64,000 bases of DNA from positions 128,138 to 192,137 of the forward strand of contig JBEBFY010000007.1 in NCBI GenBank assembly GCA_040081715.1. Reading direction: 5' to 3'. Numbering within the stretch: the stretch's first letter is position 1; the number at the start of each line of letters is the position of its first letter. The notes under the pieces were generated by a model. It did no database searches, was not told where the DNA came from, and worked only from the letters and a program-made list of their open reading frames with translations. Source of the stretch: CANKJK01 sp040081715. Lineage in GTDB: Bacteria; Acidobacteriota; Vicinamibacteria; Vicinamibacterales; UBA2999. This document shows positions 15,910 to 23,769 of this stretch, in pieces. The translations under genes were made by a program, and so were the position numbers.

Positions 15910-15938
15910 AGTATAGCGTGCACGACGGCTGCTATACT
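15910..15938. promoter_or_regulatory. Face-to-face TATACT promoters in an 8-bp inverted repeat
   Basis: AGTATAGC at 15910-15917 and GCTATACT at 15931-15938 are perfect inverted arms 13 nt apart. Each arm contains a TATACT -10 hexamer, one for each of the divergent genes. The plus-strand hexamer ends 7 nt before the ATG at 15946 (leaderless), the minus-strand one 24 nt before the rpiB ATG. The symmetry would also suit a dimeric repressor. Confidence 0.55.
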
Positions 15939-15945
15939 TCGCCCC

Positions 15946-17256
15946 ATGAGGACGGCTCGGAACTGGAGCGCGGTGACGGCGCTGACCCTGCTGTGCGGCG
16001 GCGCCCTGTTCGGGCAACAGCAGCAGCCGCCAAGGCAGGAAGGGGTGCTGGCGCCGCAGACGGGGCCGACGGTGTTCCGGGCGGCCGTCAACCTGGTCAC
16101 CACCGACGTCATCGTGCGCGATGGCCGGGGCCAGTTCGTGGCGGACCTCAAGTCCGCTGATTTCGAGGTCCTTGAGGACGGCAAGAAGCAGGACATCGCG
16201 TCACTGGTCCTGATTCATGGCGGCCGTGCGTTCAACGTGCAGGCTCCGCCACCGCCTCCGGCACAGGAGGGCATCATCCTGCCGGCGTCCCGTCCGATGA
16301 GCGACGCGGCCGGGCGCATCTTCATCTTCTTTGTGGACGACCTGCACCTCACCTTCCGTGACACCGCGCGCACGCGCGAGCTGTTCAAGAAGATGGCGAA
16401 GAACCTGATTCACGACGGTGACATGTTCGGCATCGTCACGACCGGGCCGTCCTCGCTCTCCATCCAGCTCACCTACGACAAGAAGGTGCTCGAAGAAGCC
16501 ATCAGCCGCATCACGGGAGATGGCCTGAAGCCCAGTGACATCCTGTCGCAGCAGCGTGGGCCGAACGGCCCGATGGAACTCCGCTACCGGGCGCACGTGG
16601 CGTTCTCCACCGCGTACGAGCTGATGAAGAACATGGAGAAGGTCCACAACCGCCGCAAGGCCGTGATCTACGTGAGCAGCGGCTACGACTTCAACCCGTT
16701 CGAAACGTCGCGGATGAAGCAGGAGCAGGAGCGCTTTGGCGGCGCGACGAACGACGACGGCAGCCAGACCCGGCTCAACCCATTCAGCGGCAACACCCAG
16801 CGGGACGGCAACAGCGGCGCGCAGTTCGCGGACACGGATCTCGCCATTGAGCTTTCCGAGCTGGCCCGCGCAGCCAACCGCGCCAACGCCAGCTTCTACA
16901 CCATCGATCCGCGGGGCCTGGTCGCCGGTCAGGACCTGGACGAGGAAGTCGAGCCGGCCGACTGGGACACCTATGTGCGCAAGACACAACAGAGTCTGCG
17001 CACGATGGCCGAGATGACGGGCGGCCTCGCCGTGGTGAATCAGAACGACTTCGATAAGGCCCTGAAGCGCATCGACGCGGAGACCAGCGACTACTACGTC
17101 CTGGGTTACTACTCATCGAATCCCGACCCGCTCCGCCGCACGCGGAAGATGGAAGTCAAGGTGCCGGGCGTGAAGGGTGCCAGCGCCTGGTCGCGCACGT
17201 CGTACTCGCTGGCGCTGCCGGACAACGACGCGAAGGCAACCCCGAAGGGCAAGTAG
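15946..17256 (+). CDS. VWFA-related Acidobacterial secreted protein
   Basis: 436 residues from the ATG at 15946. A signal peptide (hydrophobic run about 8-23) is followed by FRAAVNLVTTDVIVRDGRGQFVADL, the standard opening of the VWFA-related family common in Acidobacteria. A von Willebrand A-like fold follows, with IFFVDDLHLT as a MIDAS-like strand. A C-terminal YYVLGYYSSN strand is also typical. The role is unknown; extracytoplasmic protein-protein contact is the usual guess. The 5-prime end shows TATACT 7 nt before the ATG and no Shine-Dalgarno. The gene is the best lineage marker in the window. Confidence 0.88.
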   Translation: MRTARNWSAVTALTLLCGGALFGQQQQPPRQEGVLAPQTGPTVFRAAVNLVTTDVIVRDGRGQFVADLKSADFEVLEDGKKQDIASLVLIHGGRAFNVQAPPPPPAQEGIILPASRPMSDAAGRIFIFFVDDLHLTFRDTARTRELFKKMAKNLIHDGDMFGIVTTGPSSLSIQLTYDKKVLEEAISRITGDGLKPSDILSQQRGPNGPMELRYRAHVAFSTAYELMKNMEKVHNRRKAVIYVSSGYDFNPFETSRMKQEQERFGGATNDDGSQTRLNPFSGNTQRDGNSGAQFADTDLAIELSELARAANRANASFYTIDPRGLVAGQDLDEEVEPADWDTYVRKTQQSLRTMAEMTGGLAVVNQNDFDKALKRIDAETSDYYVLGYYSSNPDPLRRTRKMEVKVPGVKGASAWSRTSYSLALPDNDAKATPKGK

Positions 17257-17291
17257 GAACAGCAGGACGACGGGCCGGGCGGCCTGTTCGC

Positions 17292-18215
17292 TCAGGCTTG
17301 GCGGCGTGCGCCGGGCGGCACCAGGCGCAGCTTGGGCCGGATGACTTCGAGCACGCGCAGCACTTCGGCCACCGTGCGCGGCAGCCGGCTCATCTTGGGG
17401 TAGATCCACCCCGACTCCCTGAACAGCGGATGGCCTGTGATTCGGCTGCAGAAGAGCTGCCGGCTGGCCACGTCATCCGCAACCGCCTGATAGGGCACGA
17501 TGCCGATGCCCATCCCGGCGCGCACCATCGCCTTGATGATCTCGACGTTCTCCGTCTCCATGACGATCCGCGGGTCGATGTGTTCCCGCAGGAAGAACTC
17601 GTCGAGCACCCGGCGCGTGTTCGAGCCGCTCTCGAAGAGCACGAACGGTTGGCGGGTCAGGTCCGAAGCCATCACGCGCCGCTTCCGCGCGAGCGGATGG
17701 CTGGGCTCGGTGATGAGCAGCAGCTCTTCCTGGAGCACCGGCACAGCGACCAGATCCGGGGCGTCGATGGGCAGGGTCAGCATGCCCAGGTCCGCCACGC
17801 CGCTGCGCAGTTCGGCGATGCACCGCTCGCTGCTGCCGGTCGTGACCTTGAGGTCGAGCCGGGGGTGGTGGCGGCGCAGTTCGGCCAGCAGCGCCGGGAA
17901 CACGTAGAGGCACACCGTCATGCCGCCGACGAGGCGGAGCACGCCGCGCGGCGACTCCTGGCGCTCGCTCAGGTCGGCGAGCGTGTCCTGGACGTCCTGA
18001 AAGATGCGGAGGCTTAACTGAACCAGCGCTTCGCCGGCTGGCGTAATACGCACCCGGCGCCCTACGCGGTGGAAGACCTGATCGCCGAGTTCCTGTTCGA
18101 GCAGCAGGATCTGGCGGCTGATGGCCGACTGCGAGACCCGGAGCTTGCTGCCAGCCGCGGTGAATGACCCTGTTTCGGCGATGGCTTTGAGGATCTCGAG
18201 CTGGCGCAGGTCCAC
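17292..18215 (-). CDS. LysR-family transcriptional regulator
   Basis: 307 residues. The N-terminal winged helix (MDLRQLEILKAIAETGSFTAA...VSQSAISRQI) and the two-lobed effector domain are complete. The effector half resembles the CysB/Cbl/CbbR branch, but the ligand cannot be called. It is transcribed with the upstream DNA methyltransferase (6-nt gap) or from its own promoter. LysR proteins usually regulate a divergent neighbour; here no divergent gene is adjacent. Confidence 0.9.
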   Translation of the reverse strand: MDLRQLEILKAIAETGSFTAAGSKLRVSQSAISRQILLLEQELGDQVFHRVGRRVRITPAGEALVQLSLRIFQDVQDTLADLSERQESPRGVLRLVGGMTVCLYVFPALLAELRRHHPRLDLKVTTGSSERCIAELRSGVADLGMLTLPIDAPDLVAVPVLQEELLLITEPSHPLARKRRVMASDLTRQPFVLFESGSNTRRVLDEFFLREHIDPRIVMETENVEIIKAMVRAGMGIGIVPYQAVADDVASRQLFCSRITGHPLFRESGWIYPKMSRLPRTVAEVLRVLEVIRPKLRLVPPGARRQA

Positions 18216-18221
18216 GGCGGG

Positions 18222-19115
18222 CTAGCTCCGGCTCCGTGTTGCCCGCGGGCGCGCACCAGCCTCGCGGGCACGCGCCACGGCGTCTTTGAGATACCCGGCG
18301 TCCATTTCAACGCCGATGAAGTCGACGCCAAGGCTGATGCAGGCCAGGGCCGTGCTCCCGAGGCCCATGAAGGGGTCGGCGACCGTGTGCGTCCGGTCCC
18401 GTCCGTGCAGCTTCAGGCACATTTCAGGAAGCTTCTGTGGGAAGGTCGCCGGGTGGGGCCGATCCTTCTCGCGGCTCTGGATAGTCTCGTACGGGATGAA
18501 CCAGGTATTGCCCCGGCAGCGAAGGCCATCGGCCGCACCCTGCCAGCGACCGATGTTGGATGGATCCTGATACCGGACGCCGATGGCCCGGCGCTCGATC
18601 GGGGTGCGGCCGGTGGGCGTGAAGTGGAACACGAACTCATGGCAGTCGTGCAGGAACCGCGGGCTGTTGATCGGCTTGTAGTGGCCGACGGCCAGATCCT
18701 GGGTCAGCCCCGAACGGGCTCCCGCGGCGTCCCGTTCGATGGCGATCGACTTGATCCAGTGGATGGTGTTCTGGAGGTGCAGATGCGGGCGCACGGCCTG
18801 CGCCACGTCCATGGCCGTCCACGGGTCGGTGGGCTTGGCCCCCACGTTCAGAAACAGGGACCCATCCGCCGCCAGTGTCCGGGCGGCCGCCGAGACCCAG
18901 GTGCCCGTCCAGGTCAGATAGTGATTCCGGGGGATCGTGTCGTCGTAGCTCCGGTAGTGAATCCCCAGGTTGTAGGGGGGCGAAGTCACCATCGCGTCAA
19001 TCGACCCGGCCGGCAACTGGCTCAGGAGTTCGACGCAGTCTCCCAGGTAAAAGCGGAGCGTGGAGCCCGAGGGGTGGGTGAGGGTGACCTGGGGAGGGGG
19101 AAAACGGGAACGCAC
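18222..19115 (-). CDS. Orphan DNA amino-methyltransferase (beta class)
   Basis: 297 residues from a GTG at 19115. Catalytic motif IV TSPPYN is at 44-49, and motif I DPFMGLGSTALA follows at 247-258 near the C-terminus. This order marks the beta class of N6-adenine or N4-cytosine methyltransferases. TSPPY occurs in both N4-cytosine and N6-adenine enzymes, so the modified base is not settled. There is no restriction endonuclease gene on either side, so it is probably a regulatory or solitary methylase. The promoter overlaps a 9-bp-arm palindrome (19116-19136) with TACAAT 7 nt before the GTG. Confidence 0.88.
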   Translation of the reverse strand: MRSRFPPPQVTLTHPSGSTLRFYLGDCVELLSQLPAGSIDAMVTSPPYNLGIHYRSYDDTIPRNHYLTWTGTWVSAAARTLAADGSLFLNVGAKPTDPWTAMDVAQAVRPHLHLQNTIHWIKSIAIERDAAGARSGLTQDLAVGHYKPINSPRFLHDCHEFVFHFTPTGRTPIERRAIGVRYQDPSNIGRWQGAADGLRCRGNTWFIPYETIQSREKDRPHPATFPQKLPEMCLKLHGRDRTHTVADPFMGLGSTALACISLGVDFIGVEMDAGYLKDAVARAREAGARPRATRSRS

Positions 19116-19136
19116 CCGCGCGATTGTATCGCGCGG
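19116..19136 (-). promoter_or_regulatory. Palindrome over the -10 of the methyltransferase gene
   Basis: Perfect 9-bp arms (CCGCGCGAT and ATCGCGCGG) flank TGT. On the minus strand the centre gives the -10 hexamer TACAAT (19123-19128), 7 nt before the GTG at 19115. A factor bound here would block transcription directly. It contains several CGCG tetramers that the methylase itself might recognise. Operator function is inferred. Confidence 0.55.
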
Positions 19137-19158
19137 ATCGGAAGGCCGTTGAAAACGG

Positions 19159-19368
19159 TTAGGAGGCCCGGGCCGATCCGAAGACCGGGGTCAGGACCGT
19201 CGACTTCTCCGGCATCAGGGTGTGGTTCCGGCGGTGCGCATGGCGCGCGCAGCCGTTGCCCTTTTCCTCGACGTAGGAGACTTCGCGGCTCGTCGCGAGT
19301 TCTCGGTAGCGTCCCACGACGCATCCGCAGTCCATCGTGGCAAATCCCAGCAGTCGAACCAGACTCAT
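19159..19368 (-). CDS. Small Cys/His-containing protein of unknown function
   Basis: 69 residues, ATG at 19368 with GGAGG 8 nt upstream, which strongly supports a real gene. The Cys/His pattern is MDCGC near residue 14, then GCARHAH and RRNH about 27 residues later; a bound zinc or other metal is plausible. The string VVGRYRELATSREVSYVEEKG looks like a conserved folded core. It is followed 43 nt later by the methyltransferase on the same strand. I do not recognise a named family. Confidence 0.65.
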   Translation of the reverse strand: MSLVRLLGFATMDCGCVVGRYRELATSREVSYVEEKGNGCARHAHRRNHTLMPEKSTVLTPVFGSARAS

Positions 19369-19519
19369 CGCCTTTGCCTCCGATACACGCCCCGAGCAAC
19401 AAATGTGCCGGGTGCGATCCTGGCCTGAAGTCTACCGATCGCGTGCGCGGACTGCTCATCGCTTGACGAAATTGCCCAGCGACCGTGCAGAGTCGACACG
19501 GTCTCATGCTGTTGCTCGG

Positions 19520-19540
19520 GTAATCGGCGCGGCCGATTAC
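19520..19540. repeat. Perfect 8-bp inverted repeat (GTAATCGG/CCGATTAC)
   Basis: Two 8-bp arms separated by CGCGG in the 224-bp gap between the small Cys/His gene and the membrane-protein gene. There is no T-run, so it may be an operator for the small gene or an end hairpin for the membrane-protein transcript. Nothing else is seen in this gap. Confidence 0.4.
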
Positions 19541-19592
19541 TCCAACGGTATGTGTTGTCTTCAATCGCTTGGAGCGCTTCGATCTGTGGCCG

Positions 19593-20129
19593 CTAGCGAG
19601 ACGAGAGGCTGTGCTGGACCGTGCGGTAGTGCGCCAGATCCAGCGCACGCTGCTGCCGGCAGGCCCTGGCGGAGCGGAACACCCGCCACGCGAAGGCTCC
19701 ATGCGCGAGCACCCACAGGCCCGTGATAGTGGGGGCGATAGTGTCCCAACTGAGGTACGCGTTCGCCGCGCATGCCAGGAGAAACAGCGTGCCGAAGAGC
19801 GGGTCGAGGTTCAGTCCTGGCGCGGCCGCTGTGGATTCCATGGCGACCGATTCCCATGCGGCGCTGTCGGGCCCGGCAGGGGTCTCGTGGAACACCTGGA
19901 GATAGCGTCCGATCCGCTCGACCCCGATGTGGAGGGCACGGATAGCCTCGAACCCTCCGGCCAGGGTCAGGAGCGGCAGGACGATCTGCACGCGCTGGTC
20001 CGCGTACCGAGCCTGCATCACAGCGACGGCCCAGAGCGCCAGTGTTGCGGGTCCAAGGACAAGCCTGACGGTGCCACGGACGGCGATCGTCCTGCGGAGT
20101 TCGATGAATTCAGAGTCGCGAGATGACAT
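19593..20129 (-). CDS. Small integral membrane protein, unknown function
   Basis: 178 residues. Three to four hydrophobic segments can be seen: about 25-40 (LVLGPATLALWAVAVM), 48-62, 112-127 (FGTLFLLACAANAYL) and 131-147. The N-terminus is charged (MSSRDSEFIELRRTI) and the C-terminus is basic and helical. A cytoplasmic loop of about 45 residues lies between the two hydrophobic pairs. No catalytic motif or family recognised. It is divergent from the D,D-carboxypeptidase gene. Confidence 0.65.
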   Translation of the reverse strand: MSSRDSEFIELRRTIAVRGTVRLVLGPATLALWAVAVMQARYADQRVQIVLPLLTLAGGFEAIRALHIGVERIGRYLQVFHETPAGPDSAAWESVAMESTAAAPGLNLDPLFGTLFLLACAANAYLSWDTIAPTITGLWVLAHGAFAWRVFRSARACRQQRALDLAHYRTVQHSLSSR

Positions 20130-20201
20130 GGAGCGGGGCGAGGCCAGATTACCGTGACTCTAACCTCCGCGGCCCGGCGTTTGGTGACCCGGAGAAAGGG
20201 C

Positions 20202-20247
20202 TTGCGCGATCCACGATAGCTGTTACAATGCGCGGGTTCCTGTAACA
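20202..20247 (+). promoter_or_regulatory. Promoter and inverted repeat before the D,D-carboxypeptidase gene
   Basis: TTGCGC at 20202-20207 and TACAAT at 20224-20229 are 16 bp apart. TGTTACA (20221-20227) and TGTAACA (20241-20247) form a perfect 7-bp inverted repeat with a 13-nt spacer that covers the -10 and the expected start of transcription. It is a good candidate operator. Confidence 0.5.
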
Positions 20248-20270
20248 ATCAGACCACAAAGGGGTTGCCG

Positions 20271-21338
20271 GTGATCCACTGGAGAGCTCAGGGCACACGA
20301 AGAATGGCGCGCACGCTCGTGGCGCTCCTGCTGCTCGCGTGCGCGCTGCCGGCCAGTGCGGTTGAGCCTGGCTCCAAGGTCGGCAAACCGGGAACAGTCC
20401 GAAGGGCCAGGCCGGCCGTTTCGACGGTCAAGAGGACCCAGGCGAAGGCCAAAGCCGTCACCAGGCGCCGGAATACCCGCCCCAGCCGCCGTGCCCGCGA
20501 GCTGAACGAGGCCCAGCAAGAGCATTACAAAGTAGACGAGACCGGTGCCCTCGTGCCGGATTTTCGGGCCGCGGCTGCCATCGTGTATAACCCCGAGACG
20601 GGGGAGACGCTCTTCTCCGAGAACGCCGAGACGCTCCGGTCCATGGCCAGCATCACAAAGGTCATGACGGCGGCCGTGTTCATGGAGGACAACCCGGACA
20701 TGGAGCGGGAAGTGGTCGTCGAGCGGGCGGACGTTCGCCGGGCGTCGACCACCTACATTCGCGCCGGGTACAAGCTTCGCGTCGGCGATCTGCTCAACCT
20801 GCTGTTGATCGCATCCGACAACGCCGCTGCCAGAGTCCTGGCCAGGGTGTCCACGTTCGGGGCGCAGGGCTTCGTTGACCGCATGAACACCAAGGCGCTG
20901 GAGCTGGGGCTGACCAGCACCTCCTACGCTGATCCATCAGGGCTGCTGGCCGCTAACGTGTCCTCGGCACTGGACCTGGCGAAGCTCATCACGCACGTGT
21001 CGTCGGACGAGCGCATCGCGAGCATCATGCAGAAGCCGGCCTACAGCTTTCAGATCGGGAAACACACGGTCCAGGTGCGCAGCACCAACCAGCTGGTGAA
21101 GGCCGGCGATGTCGATGTGCAGGCCGGGAAGACCGGCTTCACGAGCAGCGCGGGCTATTGCCTGGCCACCCTGCTGCGGCTGCCGCAGGGGTCTCCGATT
21201 GCGGTCGTCGTCCTGGGTGCGAAGTCCAGTGCCTCGCGCTTCTGGGACACGCGGCACCTGTTCAACTGGCTCTCCGCGAAGGGCATTCCGGCGTCGATCG
21301 TGTCCAAGAACCCGGTCCCCGTCTCAGCGCTCCCGTAG
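20271..21338 (+). CDS. dacF: D-alanyl-D-alanine carboxypeptidase (S11, PBP5-like)
   Basis: 355 residues from the GTG at 20271 (AAGGGG 6 nt upstream); an ATG at 20304 is the alternative. It has a signal peptide to about residue 30 and the three penicillin-binding motifs: S127-x-x-K130 (SITK), S182-D-N184 and K287-T-G289. It trims the terminal D-alanine from peptidoglycan pentapeptides in the periplasm. An unusual Lys/Arg-rich stretch (about 35-75) precedes the catalytic domain. The C-terminal membrane-anchoring domain of PBP5 is missing, so the enzyme may be soluble or held by the basic linker. Confidence 0.88.
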   Translation: MIHWRAQGTRRMARTLVALLLLACALPASAVEPGSKVGKPGTVRRARPAVSTVKRTQAKAKAVTRRRNTRPSRRARELNEAQQEHYKVDETGALVPDFRAAAAIVYNPETGETLFSENAETLRSMASITKVMTAAVFMEDNPDMEREVVVERADVRRASTTYIRAGYKLRVGDLLNLLLIASDNAAARVLARVSTFGAQGFVDRMNTKALELGLTSTSYADPSGLLAANVSSALDLAKLITHVSSDERIASIMQKPAYSFQIGKHTVQVRSTNQLVKAGDVDVQAGKTGFTSSAGYCLATLLRLPQGSPIAVVVLGAKSSASRFWDTRHLFNWLSAKGIPASIVSKNPVPVSALP

Positions 21339-21367
21339 CGGGGCGCCCTTCCCTTCTCTCGCCCCGC
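21338..21367. terminator. Hairpin between convergent dacF-like and fdhE genes
   Basis: 8-bp arms GCGGGGCG (21338-21345) and CGCCCCGC (21360-21367) with a 14-nt C/T-rich loop. It begins at the last base of the carboxypeptidase stop codon. No U-tract follows on either strand. Confidence 0.5.
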
Positions 21368-21373
21368 CGCCTC

Positions 21374-22222
21374 CTAGCCCACATAGCCCCGCTGGATGGC
21401 GGCCGCATCAAGCGGCAGCGTGGCCAGCGTGTCGACAGCCGGCATGACCGGGCGCGCCGCCCGCTGGCCGTTGTAGGACTTCAGATACCGCCGGCACACC
21501 TCGCAGGCCGTGACGTGGTAGCGGCGATCCGCCGTGGCAAACGACGTCAGGTGCCGCCGGTCCGTGTTGGGGCAGTGGGGGCACGCGCCTGCATCGAACA
21601 CCCACCGGAGGCCGCACTGGCCGCAGATCAAGCGCCGGAGGTCAGGCGACTCGATGACGCCCAGTTCGGGTTCTCCCCCGCACACCGGACAACGGCCCAC
21701 CGTCCATGAGGCCAGGGTGGCGGCCGGCTGTGCCGCATCCGCGCAGCGGGCCAGGAAGGGCCGGAGCGCCAGGGCGATGGCCTGGTCCATCCCGGCACTG
21801 AGCCCCGAACCGGCGTCGGTTCCCTGACAGGAACGGTCGAACCAGGCTTCCGCCGCGCCGCACGCATCGCCGTCGTGAGACAGCGCCTGCAGCTGCCGGT
21901 GGTCGTCGTCCTCAATCAGGCCGAATCGAAGCAGCACGTCGGCGGTCTGCCGCAGGACCAGGCGGAGGTCGCTCGCTTCAAGAGGGATCTGGACAAACGC
22001 CACCAGCGGACGGCGCTCGGCAGCATGGCGCGCGACGCGTGCGGCCGATAGGTCCAGGGACGGCAATGGCACACGTGCCTGCACACGCCGCTGAATCTCC
22101 AGCAGCGCCAGTTGCAGGTCCACTGCGTCGGCCAGTTCCGGCTGCCGGGCCTTCAGCGCCCGCAGTTCAACGACCTCGATCGTTTCGGGGCGGGAGCGGA
22201 GAGGAACCGCCGTGTCGGACAT
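21374..22222 (-). CDS. fdhE: FdhE-like formate dehydrogenase accessory protein
   Basis: 282 residues from the ATG at 22222. The C-terminal third carries four CxxC pairs, C178/C181, C200/C203, C214/C217 and C240/C243, the rubredoxin-like iron site of FdhE. FdhE helps insert or activate the molybdopterin-selenium centre of respiratory formate dehydrogenases. No formate dehydrogenase gene is present in this window, so its target must lie elsewhere or be another enzyme. TACAAT lies 8 nt before the ATG with no Shine-Dalgarno. It diverges from trxA. Confidence 0.8.
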   Translation of the reverse strand: MSDTAVPLRSRPETIEVVELRALKARQPELADAVDLQLALLEIQRRVQARVPLPSLDLSAARVARHAAERRPLVAFVQIPLEASDLRLVLRQTADVLLRFGLIEDDDHRQLQALSHDGDACGAAEAWFDRSCQGTDAGSGLSAGMDQAIALALRPFLARCADAAQPAATLASWTVGRCPVCGGEPELGVIESPDLRRLICGQCGLRWVFDAGACPHCPNTDRRHLTSFATADRRYHVTACEVCRRYLKSYNGQRAARPVMPAVDTLATLPLDAAAIQRGYVG

Positions 22223-22230
22223 GACGTCGC

Positions 22231-22236
22231 ATTGTA
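22231..22236 (-). promoter_or_regulatory. -10-like TACAAT, candidate leaderless promoter of fdhE
   Basis: Minus-strand TACAAT with 8 nt to the ATG at 22222; no ribosome binding site and no clear -35. Confidence 0.5.
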
Positions 22237-22310
22237 CGGCCGGGCAGGATCCCATGGCCGGATCGATTACGATCAGTTCATCTGATTCAACTCCCGAGGA
22301 GAACCGCGCA

Positions 22311-22637
22311 ATGGCTTCAGAAAAGGTGCAGACGTTCACGGATAGCAACTTCGACGACGCGACCAGGCAGGGGGTCGTGCTGGTGGATTTCTGGGCGGAG
22401 TGGTGCGGTCCGTGCCGGCGTCTCGCGCCGACCGTTGATCAGCTCGCCTCGGACTTTGACGGCCGCGCGGTCGTGGGCAAGGTCGACGTCGATGCCAATC
22501 CGAACGTGGCGGCGCGCTTTCAGATTCGCGGGATCCCCACGCTCCTGATCTTCAAGAACGGCCAGCTCGCGGATACCGTCGTGGGCCTTGCCAGCAAGGA
22601 AGACCTCGCGGGTCGCCTTGAGCAGCAGCTCCAGTAA
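22311..22637 (+). CDS. trxA: Thioredoxin
   Basis: 108 residues from the ATG at 22311 (GAGGAG 10 nt upstream). The redox motif WCGPC has C32 and C35, and the cis-proline segment GIPTLLIFKNG is present. It reduces protein disulfides in the cytoplasm and is itself reduced by the thioredoxin reductase encoded 14 bp downstream in the same operon. Confidence 0.95.
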   Translation: MASEKVQTFTDSNFDDATRQGVVLVDFWAEWCGPCRRLAPTVDQLASDFDGRAVVGKVDVDANPNVAARFQIRGIPTLLIFKNGQLADTVVGLASKEDLAGRLEQQLQ

Positions 22638-22651
22638 GGCACCGCGGCGAC

Positions 22652-23578
22652 ATGGCTGATCGCAAGGTCATCATCATCGGGTCCGGCCCGGCCGGACTCA
22701 CGGCGGCGCTCTACTCAGCCCGTGCCAACCTGAAGCCCCTCCTCATCGAGGGACTCGAGGCTGGTGGCCAGCTCATGCTGACCACCATGGTCGAGAACTG
22801 GCCGGGATTCCGCGACGGCATCATGGGCCCGGATCTGATGACCGAGATGCGGGCGCAGGCCGAGCGCTTCGGCACCGAGATCGTGCAGGCGTCAGTGAAG
22901 GCCGTTGATCTCAGGCAGCGGCCGTTCACGCTGACGCTGAGCGACGACACCACCCTGACGACCGAGGCGCTCATCATTGCCACGGGCGCATCGGCCCGGT
23001 GGCTGGAGATCGGGTCGGACCGGAAGCTCTCCGGTCACGGTGTCTCCACGTGCGCCACCTGCGACGGCTACTTCTTCCGCGGCCGCCCGATTGCGGTGGT
23101 CGGGGGTGGCGACTCCGCGCTGGAAGAGGCGGTGTACCTCACGAAGTTCGCGTCGAAGGTCACGCTCGTCCACCGGCGCGACTCCCTGCGCGCGTCGAAG
23201 ATCATGCAGGACAAGGCCTTCGCGAACCCGAAGATCGAGTTCGTGTGGGACTCGGAAATCTCCGAGATCAAGGACGTGGGCAAGGGCGAGGTGTCGAGCG
23301 TCGTGCTGCGGAACCTGAAGACGGGCGAGCGCAGCGAGCTGCCGCTCGACGGCGTGTTCATCGCCATTGGCCACACGCCGAACACGTCACTCTTCGCGGG
23401 GCAGATCGACATGGATCCGGCCGGCTACCTCGTCACCGGCAAGGACACGCGTACGAACGTTCCCGGGGTGTTTGCCGCGGGCGACGTGCAGGACCACGTC
23501 TACCGTCAGGCCATCACGGCCGCCGGGTCCGGCTGCCAGGCCGCCATCGACGCCGAGCGTTTCCTCGAAGGACAGTAG
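22652..23578 (+). CDS. trxB: Thioredoxin reductase
   Basis: 308 residues. FAD motif GSGPAGLTAALYSAR at about 10-24, the redox pair C134-A-T-C137, NADPH motif GGGDSALEEAVYL and the C-terminal GVFAAGDVQDHVYRQ FAD loop are all present. It transfers electrons from NADPH to the thioredoxin encoded just upstream. Length and motif order are standard for the low-molecular-weight bacterial enzyme. Confidence 0.95.
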   Translation: MADRKVIIIGSGPAGLTAALYSARANLKPLLIEGLEAGGQLMLTTMVENWPGFRDGIMGPDLMTEMRAQAERFGTEIVQASVKAVDLRQRPFTLTLSDDTTLTTEALIIATGASARWLEIGSDRKLSGHGVSTCATCDGYFFRGRPIAVVGGGDSALEEAVYLTKFASKVTLVHRRDSLRASKIMQDKAFANPKIEFVWDSEISEIKDVGKGEVSSVVLRNLKTGERSELPLDGVFIAIGHTPNTSLFAGQIDMDPAGYLVTGKDTRTNVPGVFAAGDVQDHVYRQAITAAGSGCQAAIDAERFLEGQ

Positions 23579-23633
23579 GGCCGGGCCGGATACCAGCCCG
23601 CGGCTCCAGCGACGGGGATTTACGCCCGCTTGT

Positions 23634-23648
23634 CCTTGCCAGGCAAGG
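23634..23648. repeat. Short inverted repeat in the trxB-YCII intergenic region
   Basis: CCTTGCC-A-GGCAAGG, 7-bp arms. It is followed by GCCGTTTACGGC, a second small palindrome at 23651-23662. Both lie in the 191-bp gap between the convergent trxB and YCII-like genes. No U-tract and no gene are seen there. They may act at the trxB 3-prime end. Confidence 0.35.
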
Positions 23649-23769
23649 AAGCCGTTTACGGCCTACGGCACACGTGGCAGAAGGCTAAGAGATTCTGCGC
23701 GCGTCGTGACGACCGTAACCCCGACGGAGAGCCCTGAGGGGTGCACACGAGTTGGCGGCCGGGCGTGCG

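Noticed and set aside
19520..19540. Inverted repeat as an intrinsic terminator
   Set aside because: No U-tract on either strand and it lies 5-prime of the small gene; kept only as a repeat.
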